Counted from the first letter of the stretch, positions 1 through 5,686 are shown. The stretch: DNA of 5,741 nucleotides from J089 sp964535735 (GCA_964535735.1 CAZHTM010000085.1:1-5741); one strand, 5' to 3'. Program-made: numbers and translations. Notes: generated by a model not told the origin, from the letters alone.

Positions 1-16
1 ATTTGTTAATAACTGA

Positions 17-1171
17 CTAAATATGTTTTCCAAAAATAACTATCGCTTTCCTACTTGGGAGGTGAATTCCACAAGCAACAACGAAATTATCTTTATACTT
101 CATACTATTTATTATGATATCACCATGGTTTCCCATATCATAAATATCTGAAATTCGTTTCCAGTTTTCCCCGTTATAGTGAATAAAATATCCCCAACTA
201 TCTGAGAACAATATATTATTTGTCGCCGGTCCCATAAATCTCACCACGTGCCTTTCGCTAGCTTTCATCTCACTCGGAGAAAACCAACGAGAAGTTGTGT
301 TTGTTTCAATAGAAAATCTTTGTAACCCACCATAGGTCATTACATAACAAGTATCATTATTTACCCAAACGGAGGAAATCAAACCCCATTCATTAGAGTT
401 ATTGGGGAAGAAATGATCTTCTTCTCTCACAATATTCCATTGACCATCGGTCATTTCCATAAAAACGCTATTTCCGGATTCTTCACCGGATTCGGACCAA
501 CCAGCTACAAAAATATTATCATTCTCATCGCATGCAATATCTGTCAGGTCAACCGCAGTGTTGGTTCTCATACGCTCAAAATCTGAACCGGTATATTTAC
601 ACACAGAACCATTGTTGCCAATTGTGTAAATATTGCCTTGTTGTGTATAAATAATTCTTTTTACCTGTCCGGTCCCATAAGTCTGCCAGTCACATTCCCA
701 AACCCGATTGAATTGTTCACCGTTATAATGATATATATAACATCCATCGGTGAACCAAATGTCATTTTCAGATATTATAGAAATCCCATCAAAACCAATA
801 ACCCTGTCTATCAGAATAAACTTCCATTTATTACCATTCCAATGTGCAACATTGTACTCACCACTATCGGTTTCAAAAATACCTGCAACCCAAACGTTAT
901 TTTCATCAATGAAGTCAACATCATATAAATAACTGTTATAATTACCTAGCGTATCAATTGTCCAAGAAAAATTGTGGGAAGTCGTATCCATGAGGCACCG
1001 GGTCTGGTCTTCGTTCCAGTGGTAGCCTTCTTCACATTCGCAGGTGCCGTTGACTTCAATTTGGTGGTCGCCGCACTCAGGTGGGCTGTTGTCCGGGCAG
1101 GCGGTGAGGAGCAGGGCCGCGGTCAGGCTCAGAAGAGTGATGGAAAGGAAACGGATGTTGAAATTAATCAT
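17..1171 (-). CDS. Outer-surface lipoprotein with EGF-like leader and beta-propeller-like repeats
   Basis: This 384-residue protein has no function I can name. Residues 1-24 form a lipoprotein signal peptide with an L-T-A-C lipobox, so Cys25 is the expected lipidated residue. Residues 33-59 form a small Cys-rich EGF-like module (Cys33, 44, 46, 59; core CECEEGYHW). From about residue 65 to the end there are six or seven loosely repeated segments of the form N-(D/N)-I/V-W/Y-x-x-G followed by HYNG-x-x-W (for example NDIWF then YHYNG, and NNILF then IHYNGENW). This is the pattern of a beta-propeller with Kelch/YVTN-like blades. The ATG at 1171 is chosen because it gives a complete signal peptide; no Shine-Dalgarno sequence precedes it. 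The stop is TAG at 17-19. The first ~60 codons are GC-rich (55-68% in the lines counted) and the rest AT-rich (28-38%), which suggests a chimeric origin. I recall similar proteins as large paralogous families in Ignavibacteria-like genomes; that is memory, not a search. A role in surface binding or sensing is inference. Confidence 0.85.
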   Translation of the reverse strand: MINFNIRFLSITLLSLTAALLLTACPDNSPPECGDHQIEVNGTCECEEGYHWNEDQTRCLMDTTSHNFSWTIDTLGNYNSYLYDVDFIDENNVWVAGIFETDSGEYNVAHWNGNKWKFILIDRVIGFDGISIISENDIWFTDGCYIYHYNGEQFNRVWECDWQTYGTGQVKRIIYTQQGNIYTIGNNGSVCKYTGSDFERMRTNTAVDLTDIACDENDNIFVAGWSESGEESGNSVFMEMTDGQWNIVREEDHFFPNNSNEWGLISSVWVNNDTCYVMTYGGLQRFSIETNTTSRWFSPSEMKASERHVVRFMGPATNNILFSDSWGYFIHYNGENWKRISDIYDMGNHGDIIINSMKYKDNFVVACGIHLPSRKAIVIFGKHI

Positions 1172-1184
1172 GATTTATGAGAGC

Positions 1185-1219
1185 GTGATGTGTGATGAGT
1201 GATGCGTAATGCGTGACAA
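1185..1219. repeat. Degenerate heptanucleotide array, unit GTGATGN
   Basis: Five contiguous 7-base units can be read: GTGATGT, GTGATGA, GTGATGC, GTAATGC and GTGACAA. The array begins 14 bases upstream of the lipoprotein ATG, so it lies in the expected 5' leader of that gene. The units have diverged, which argues against frequent present-day slippage. Two more units of the same type (GTGATGC, GTGACGT) sit at 1336-1349, and a pair TGACGGG, TGACGAA at 1379-1392. Confidence 0.75.
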
Positions 1220-1227
1220 GGGGGAAA

Positions 1228-1283
1228 GGAGCCTGCCTGCGTCTCGATGAATCGGACTTCGGCAGGTAAAGCCGGAGACGGGA
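1228..1283. repeat. Imperfect palindromic dispersed repeat, copy A
   Basis: This 56-base element is shared with copy B at 1588-1647. Its first 15 bases are identical to copy B, and its last 28 bases differ at only three positions, all A/G. It can fold with an outer stem CCTGCC (1232-1237) pairing with GGCAGG (1261-1266) and a short inner stem CGAT/ATCG (1245-1248 with 1251-1254). It has no T-run, so it does not look like an intrinsic terminator. The form is REP-like; I recall similar GCCTGCCTGCG palindromes dispersed in Bacteroidota-type genomes, which is memory only. Confidence 0.75.
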
Positions 1284-1300
1284 GACCGTGTAATCTCTTT

Positions 1301-1328
1301 TGACCTTCGACCTGTGACCTGCGACCCT
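1301..1328. repeat. Heptanucleotide array, unit YGACCTK
   Basis: Four adjacent 7-base units are visible: TGACCTT, CGACCTG, TGACCTG and CGACCCT. The array starts 17 bases after palindromic copy A. Seven bases after its last unit come two GTGAYGY units (1336-1349), which suggests that this array and the one at 1185-1219 derive from one GTGAYNN heptad family. Confidence 0.65.
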
Positions 1329-1429
1329 GAAAATCGTGATGCGTGACGTGTAGGTGAGCCCTGTGGCTGAAAAGAACATGACGGGTGACGAAATACAGGT
1401 AGACGACGGGCATTCCGCCTTACGAATAA

Positions 1430-1464
1430 ATTCAAAATCAATCATTCAAAATCCATAATCAATA
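1430..1464. repeat. Degenerate AT-rich heptanucleotide array
   Basis: Five 7-base units can be read in register: ATTCAAA, ATCAATC, ATTCAAA, ATCCATA and ATCAATA. The consensus is close to ATYCAAA, similar to the cleaner ATCYAAC array at 1657-1719. The units are diverged, so the periodicity is less certain than in that array. Confidence 0.5.
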
Positions 1465-1479
1465 TCATTCCATGCTCTA

Positions 1480-1575
1480 AACTAAACTCAAACCGTAAAG
1501 AAATCGCTAAAAAGCATAAATAGAGTAAAAAAATATATCGGGGTTTTGCAAGGAATATTTTTTATTGAGGTAGTG
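1480..1575 (-). promoter_or_regulatory. AT-rich segment, weak promoter candidate for the lipoprotein gene
   Basis: This is the only strongly AT-rich part of the non-coding stretch and is free of the heptad and palindrome repeats. On the minus strand it contains TTGCAA (rc of 1545-1550), followed 18 bases later by TACTCT, and nearby TATATT; these are poor matches to a sigma-70 promoter. A promoter here would give a leader of more than 300 bases carrying palindromic copy A and several heptad arrays. The assignment rests on composition and position, so it is a guess. Confidence 0.2.
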
Positions 1576-1587
1576 ACTCAGGAGGCG

Positions 1588-1647
1588 GGAGCCTGCCTGC
1601 GTTCCGATCGTCATCGGGGACTTCAGCAGGTAAAACCGGAGACAGGA
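1588..1647. repeat. Imperfect palindromic dispersed repeat, copy B
   Basis: This 60-base element is the second copy of the repeat at 1228-1283, in the same orientation. Its inner hairpin is better preserved: CCGAT (1604-1608) pairs with ATCGG (1613-1617) across a four-base loop. An outer CCTGC (1592-1596 or 1596-1600) can pair with GCAGG (1626-1630). Nine bases after its end a 9-unit heptad array begins, mirroring copy A, which is also followed closely by heptads. Confidence 0.75.
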
Positions 1648-1656
1648 CATAAAGAA

Positions 1657-1719
1657 ATCCAACATCCAACATCTAACATCCAACATCTAACATCTAACAT
1701 CTAACATCTAACATCCAAT
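1657..1719. repeat. Heptanucleotide tandem array, unit ATCYAAC, nine units
   Basis: Exactly nine 7-base units fill 63 bases. The order of the fourth base is C, C, T, C, T, T, T, T, C, and only the last unit ends in T instead of C. This is the cleanest array in the window. Its form recalls the short tandemly repeated repetitive heptamers known from heterocystous cyanobacteria, although the unit differs. It lies about 117 bases downstream of the GH18 stop codon and is not inside any credible gene. Confidence 0.9.
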
Positions 1720-1812
1720 CCCTCTGTGATCTATTAGGTCTCTGTTGTAATACCAGTCCAAAGTCGAATGACGGTCAGGGGCATACGACCGGCCGGCAAA
1801 TTTTCAATATCT
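1720..1812. other. Non-coding stretch without recognised elements
   Basis: This is the remainder of the 664-base gap between the lipoprotein start and the GH18 stop. I see no gene, RNA or clear terminator. A GC-rich palindromic patch, CCGGCCGG, at 1790-1797 is followed by AAATTTT, but its stem cannot be extended into a convincing intrinsic terminator in either direction. Confidence 0.4.
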
Positions 1813-1834
1813 CTTCGCGTAATTCGCGGTTTTT
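1813..1834 (-). repeat. Nine-base-period repeat directly after the GH18 stop codon
   Basis: Read on the minus strand, one base after the TGA stop comes AAAAACCGCGAATTACGCG and then AAGAG. CGCGAATTA is followed by CGCGAAGAG, nearly two units of a 9-base period. It looks like a short remnant of the dispersed A-C-C-x-C-G-A-A-T-T-A type repeats I recall from many environmental bacterial genomes. The CGCG/CGCG pair could also form a small hairpin, but it is too weak to call a terminator. Confidence 0.35.
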
Positions 1835-1835
1835 C

Positions 1836-4286
1836 TCACTTAAGCAGGGTGAAGGTTTGGTTATCGATCTGATCACCCTGCCGGAGCCGGACGAAATACA
1901 CTCCCGACGGCGCAGGCATCTGATCGGGAAACCGTCGGTTCCAGACAAATTGTTGATCTTCCGGTTGCAATTCAGCATGAACCAGGCGCTGGCCTAACAA
2001 AGTGTAAATTGTTAGCGTTACCGCTGTACTCGAATCGCTTTTGAATTCAAACGTGACGAAGGGTGTAGTGATGGCGGGATTGGGATAAATGGCGGTAAAA
2101 CCAAACTGAAGCGCCGGTTGGGTAGTATCTCCCGGCGTGATGATGGGTCCTTGTCCCAGGTAGTCCAGAATGGAATGCATCACCGCGGTGCGCATGTCTT
2201 CGGGATAGAGCGTCTCAAAGCCCACAGCCATATACACCAAGGCCGCTTCAGTATTTGAGGAACCAAAGGTTCCGGTGTACACGATGCCTGCCGCTCCATT
2301 GGCATTTTCGTCCACGCCGGAGTAAGTGGCGCACACGTCAGCCCCGTCGGTGGGCAGAATGCCATCGGGCCAGTCCACATCATAAGTCCCGTGGGTACCA
2401 TTATCAAAAGAGATCGACGTCATATCGGCCAAAATTCCGGTCCCATCCAGACTGTACACGCCCTGATGACCTCCGGCGGCATCGGACACATATTGGGCCT
2501 TCAAGTATTGGGAATAAAAGGCCTGATCGCTGGCATTGCCCTGGGCTACCAGGTCGTAGCCGATTTCGGAGCCGGAAATGAACAAGCGGCCGCCTGCTTC
2601 CAGGTAGGATTTGATTTTTTCCTGTTCTGCACTCGTCAAAGTGGACGACCCGGATCCTTCCTCACCCAAGATCCAGTCTACCATGCCGTAATTCCGTAGG
2701 TCAATGGTGCCCGATTCGACCGCTTCGTTGGTGGCGCAGTCGAAGGTCAGTCCGTTGGCCGCTAATGCCAATCCATGGCGGATGGCCGTGTCATGGAGAT
2801 TCGTTGTGCCCGATTCCCGGTCAAACCCCTGAACGATTAACGCATCGGCCCGCACTGAATCGGGGGCATAGGCCAGAATGTCAGTGGACAGTGCCGACCC
2901 GAAGGCGTTATTGGCCTGAATCCGGAGCCAGGACGGTTCATTTTCCGGCAGACCGGTGATGGCAAAAGGAATATCGGTGAACGGTCCCAGGGTCTCCGCC
3001 ACCGTTCCGTTGGTGGTGTACCGGATGACAGAAAAGGATTCCGCGTTTGTGGCTCCGGTAAATGTGCACCAAAGCGTTCCTTGGGATTGGTAGAGGGCAA
3101 CGGATTCCGGCGCCGTGGGCGGGAGGGAGGTACCAAAGGTGGCAGCCAAAAGATTCCAGAGTTCCTGATGTCCAAGATCATATCCCAAAGCCCAAATACC
3201 CACACCTTTTAGGTTTCGGGTCAGGGCCAGATTATATTTCAGGGCCAACGATTCTTCATCGTCATACCAGCCCTGAAACCATCCGCTGGAATTGTAGGCA
3301 TACCAGGGCGTCTGACTGGACGCATCCCAATTTCGTCCATAAGTCTGAGCCCGGGAAAAGGCCGTGCGATAGATCTGGGCAGACCCGGAGCCGGTGGTGG
3401 CAGCACCGGGACTGGAACTTACAGTAGGCCATTCAATTCCGTAATAGGGAACCCCCAGGATCAATTTATTCGCCTGATTCCCGGTTTTACTGAGATAATC
3501 GTTCACTGTCCAGGTTACGTTATAGGTTCCCCCTGAAAGGGGCGCTACAGCGCCGGCATAGTCACTGCCGGACCAATGGTAATCGTAGCCCATGATGAAA
3601 AGACCGTCGGAAACCGAAGCCAGGGCGGAATAGTCCCAGGCATTGCTCCAGTCCACTGCCGGCATGGCAAGGGTGACCTCTGAACCGGGAATAGCCGAGT
3701 GGAAGGTGGTGGCCAGGTCGGTGATAAATTGAACCATATTTTGCCGTTGGGGAGAAGGGAGACCTTCGAAATCGATATTCACTCCGTCGGCATTCCCGGC
3801 CTGAACTTGCGTCAGGAGATTGTTAATAAGGTTTTGACGACTGGTTGGCGATGAGAGCAACGTGGCAATGGAATTGGAACCGAACAAGGTGGCTACCAGT
3901 ACGACCTTAACCCCGTGGGTGTGGGCTGTGTTAATTAATTCCGTGACCGGCCAGCCATGGAGATTGCTAAGCTGTCCGGTCGTGGAAACATCCGCGCTGA
4001 AAAAAGCTATTGTCGACAGCAAATCGAAATTGTAATACTGCCAGTCGGTTCCCTGCCAGTATGGGTGATATCCGAATACCGTTCGGCTGGGTGAAAAGGC
4101 TCGTGGCTGGAGATCGATAATGGACGTGGTGTCCGGGCGATGAATCGGTTCACGGTAATGTACCCTGTAATATTCCGCCTGGCGTTGGTGAATGCCCGGA
4201 TGGGATTGGGCTCCCAGAAAGGACAGCCAGAGCGCAATAATGAGGTTAGAGCTTAGTGGTTTGAAAAATATCCTCAATCGTTTCAC
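1836..4286 (-). CDS. Secreted GH18-family glycoside hydrolase with FN3-like, GATase-like and T9SS sorting domains
   Basis: This is an 816-residue multidomain exported protein. Residues 1-26 form a Sec signal peptide (basic VKRLRIFFK, hydrophobic core, likely cut after LGA). About 70-385 is a GH18 TIM barrel: it opens with FGYHPYWQG, carries the catalytic motif DGVNIDFE at 167-174 with Glu174 as the expected acid, and has MGYDYHW near 232-238 and GVGIWALGYD near 362-371. The Asn at the second Asp position of DxxDxDxE is also seen in YaaH/SleL-type peptidoglycan N-acetylglucosaminidases, so cell wall or chitin-like glycans are plausible substrates. About 388-475 looks like a fibronectin type III domain. 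About 478-712 resembles a class I glutamine-amidotransferase-like fold that I recall attached to wall amidases; its expected nucleophile elbow reads SGSEIG without Cys, so it is probably non-catalytic. About 727-816 is a T9SS type A sorting domain (YPNP, YTLLGQRL, SGVYFVRL, final LLK). The GTG at 4286 is preferred because it starts the signal peptide; a TTG at 4277 is possible. A more upstream ATG at 4388 would add 34 residues that read antisense-like through lysA. No clear ribosome site is seen. Confidence 0.88.
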   Translation of the reverse strand: MKRLRIFFKPLSSNLIIALWLSFLGAQSHPGIHQRQAEYYRVHYREPIHRPDTTSIIDLQPRAFSPSRTVFGYHPYWQGTDWQYYNFDLLSTIAFFSADVSTTGQLSNLHGWPVTELINTAHTHGVKVVLVATLFGSNSIATLLSSPTSRQNLINNLLTQVQAGNADGVNIDFEGLPSPQRQNMVQFITDLATTFHSAIPGSEVTLAMPAVDWSNAWDYSALASVSDGLFIMGYDYHWSGSDYAGAVAPLSGGTYNVTWTVNDYLSKTGNQANKLILGVPYYGIEWPTVSSSPGAATTGSGSAQIYRTAFSRAQTYGRNWDASSQTPWYAYNSSGWFQGWYDDEESLALKYNLALTRNLKGVGIWALGYDLGHQELWNLLAATFGTSLPPTAPESVALYQSQGTLWCTFTGATNAESFSVIRYTTNGTVAETLGPFTDIPFAITGLPENEPSWLRIQANNAFGSALSTDILAYAPDSVRADALIVQGFDRESGTTNLHDTAIRHGLALAANGLTFDCATNEAVESGTIDLRNYGMVDWILGEEGSGSSTLTSAEQEKIKSYLEAGGRLFISGSEIGYDLVAQGNASDQAFYSQYLKAQYVSDAAGGHQGVYSLDGTGILADMTSISFDNGTHGTYDVDWPDGILPTDGADVCATYSGVDENANGAAGIVYTGTFGSSNTEAALVYMAVGFETLYPEDMRTAVMHSILDYLGQGPIITPGDTTQPALQFGFTAIYPNPAITTPFVTFEFKSDSSTAVTLTIYTLLGQRLVHAELQPEDQQFVWNRRFPDQMPAPSGVYFVRLRQGDQIDNQTFTLLK

Positions 4287-5502
4287 GGCGCCGGATGAGT
4301 TGGGGTTGTTGATCGATGAGCAGCACTTCTGCCGGTCTGGGACGAGTATTGAACTGATGGGCCATGGAATATCCGTAAGCGCCCACATCCATAATGGCCA
4401 GCAGATCTCCTTCCTTGACCTTGGGAAAAGGACGCTCCACCGCCAGCCGGTCTGTGTTTTCGCAAATCCGACCGGTGATATCGAAAGTCCCCTCCGGCGG
4501 CGCTTCCGGGTCGCCCACCTTATAAATTCGATGATAAGCGTTATAGAGAGCCGGTCGCATCAGTGTTTCCATTCCCGCATCGGTTCCGATAAAATTGCGA
4601 TAACTTGATTTCAAACCGGTCACTCGTACCAGCAAAATTCCCGTGTTGCCTACCACCGATTTTCCCGGTTCGATCCAAAGTTGTGGACGGGGCATTTTAG
4701 ACCGTTTATAGTGCTTATCCATACGCTGACCCAATCGCCTGAACAGGGCCGGAAAATCCAGAGGCGTTTGATCATCCCGATATGGAATTCCAAACCCACC
4801 GCCGATTGAAATATAGTTAAATGGTACGTTCAGTTCTGCATAAAGGTCATCCACCTGGTTTAGAATAACTTGGAGAAGGGAGTCAAAGTAGTCAGGATCT
4901 AAATTACCGGAGCCGGTCATGCATTGGAGTCCGAAGCGCTGAATACCCAAACTTTTGGCATTTTGGTACGCCTTGGAAATATCATGAACAGGGACGCCGA
5001 ATTTGGCCTTTTCACCGGCAGTGATGATCTGGGCGAACGTTCCCCGTCCGAATCCAGGATTCAGACGAAACGAAAGCTCATCAGGAAGTCCAAAAGGTTC
5101 CAGCCGGTTTAATGAAGTGATGTCATCTAGATTGATATGAGCCCCGGCTTCCATGGCGGCCTTCAAATCTTCGGGTGCTTCATAATTCCCAGTGTAGAGG
5201 CATTCAGACCCTTTGATGCCTGCTCGGCGGGCCGCTTCCAATTCTCCCGGACTGGAGCAATCCCCGCCCAAATTCGGAAGGTGATATCGCATCCTGGCCA
5301 GGAGGTTGGGATTGCTGTTGGCCTTGATAGCATAACAAATATGGTGGTCAGGAATTGAGGCCTGTAGAGCATTCTCGATGGTTTGCAAATTGTGCCGAAG
5401 TTGGTCGTCAGAATAAAGGTATAGCGGCGTGCCATAAGTGATGGCCAGATCCTCCAGCAAAGAGGCCTGACGAACCAGATCAATCAGTGGGTGCGGTAGC
5501 AT
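4246..5502 (-). CDS. lysA: Diaminopimelate decarboxylase
   Basis: This cytoplasmic PLP enzyme converts meso-2,6-diaminopimelate to L-lysine and CO2, the last step of the DAP route. At 418 residues it has the normal family length and appears intact. It is a fold-type III (alanine racemase-like) decarboxylase. The visible landmarks are YAIKAN with the PLP Lys60, GGDCSSPGEL near 80-90, the glycine-rich phosphate loop ISIGGGFG, WIEPGK with Lys281 where many homologues have EPGR, MRPALY with substrate-binding Arg316 and Tyr320, the catalytic Cys347 in GRICENTD, and GAYGYSM with Tyr376. The Cys plus DAP-specific surroundings separate it from ornithine/arginine and carboxynorspermidine decarboxylases, although assignment within this family is by motif only. 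The ATG at 5502 gives a standard N-terminus; upstream there is only a weak TGAGAA ending about 8 bases before it. The stop TAA lies 41 bases inside the following GH18 gene, so the two are probably one transcript. Confidence 0.93.
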   Translation of the reverse strand: MLPHPLIDLVRQASLLEDLAITYGTPLYLYSDDQLRHNLQTIENALQASIPDHHICYAIKANSNPNLLARMRYHLPNLGGDCSSPGELEAARRAGIKGSECLYTGNYEAPEDLKAAMEAGAHINLDDITSLNRLEPFGLPDELSFRLNPGFGRGTFAQIITAGEKAKFGVPVHDISKAYQNAKSLGIQRFGLQCMTGSGNLDPDYFDSLLQVILNQVDDLYAELNVPFNYISIGGGFGIPYRDDQTPLDFPALFRRLGQRMDKHYKRSKMPRPQLWIEPGKSVVGNTGILLVRVTGLKSSYRNFIGTDAGMETLMRPALYNAYHRIYKVGDPEAPPEGTFDITGRICENTDRLAVERPFPKVKEGDLLAIMDVGAYGYSMAHQFNTRPRPAEVLLIDQQPQLIRRRETIEDIFQTTKL

Positions 5503-5604
5503 AAGATGTTCTCAGATTGTTAAAGACTTCACCGGAATATTCAGCAGTTAATCTATCGCCTATTGTCTACCGAATCCAATTAAACAGTATCGGGACCCTC
5601 TCAT

Positions 5605-5616
5605 GTTTTATAAAAC
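5605..5616. promoter_or_regulatory. 12-base perfect palindrome upstream of lysA
   Basis: GTTTTATAAAAC is its own reverse complement and lies about 103 bases upstream of the lysA ATG. It could be an operator half-site pair, part of an AT-rich promoter (TATAAA is inside it), or chance in an AT-rich segment. No regulator is encoded in the window to link it to. Confidence 0.25.
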
Positions 5617-5654
5617 GTATCCCAAAGTAAATGCTACCTTCCATTTCCTGTAAT

Positions 5655-5686
5655 CTCTCATTAGGTCGAGCGAAGAAGCAATCTCA
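5655..5686. repeat. Degenerate copy of a dispersed CATTGCGAG...GAAGCAATCTC-type repeat
   Basis: The plus strand reads TCTCATTAGGTCGAG and then CGAAGAAGCAATCTC. This resembles the palindrome-like repeat CATTGCGAG-CGAAGCGAAGCAATCTC that I recall as dispersed through intergenic regions of many bacterial genomes. The left half has diverged (CATTAGGTCGAG in place of CATTGCGAG), while the GAAGCAATCTC half is intact. Identification is from memory of the motif. Confidence 0.4.

Noticed and set aside
638..932. Plus-strand frames opposite the lipoprotein gene
   Set aside because: They are antisense shadows of an intact protein with a signal peptide and repeats, and show no domain of their own.
1164..1445. 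Open frames of 81-93 codons on the minus strand between the lipoprotein and the GH18 gene
   Set aside because: They translate the heptad arrays and palindromic copy A (products rich in THH, SRLRLYLP and RRR), exist in all three minus frames, and overlap the lipoprotein start; this is repeat DNA lacking stops, not genes.
1588..1647. Palindromic copy B as the intrinsic terminator of the GH18 transcript
   Set aside because: On the minus strand no T-run follows the stem, and the same element occurs again at 1228 away from any gene end; a dispersed repeat explains it better.
1657..1719. A CRISPR-like array
   Set aside because: The units are 7 bases, contiguous and without spacers; there are no cas genes.
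2180..3427. Several frames of 60-122 codons on both strands within the GH18 gene
   Set aside because: They overlap a continuous, domain-rich reading frame and have compositions typical of shadow frames (rich in Arg, Pro, His).
4287..4388. A 34-residue N-terminal extension of the GH18 protein from the ATG at 4388
   Set aside because: It lies entirely within lysA coding sequence in another frame, has no signal character, and would bury the clear signal peptide that starts at the GTG.
4664..4678. A GGTTCGATCC string like a tRNA T-loop
   Set aside because: It is in frame inside lysA, encoding the WIEPG motif, and no cloverleaf arms surround it.
4192..5358. Frames of 60-138 codons overlapping lysA on both strands
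   Set aside because: lysA is intact with all catalytic residues; these are shadows without recognisable features.
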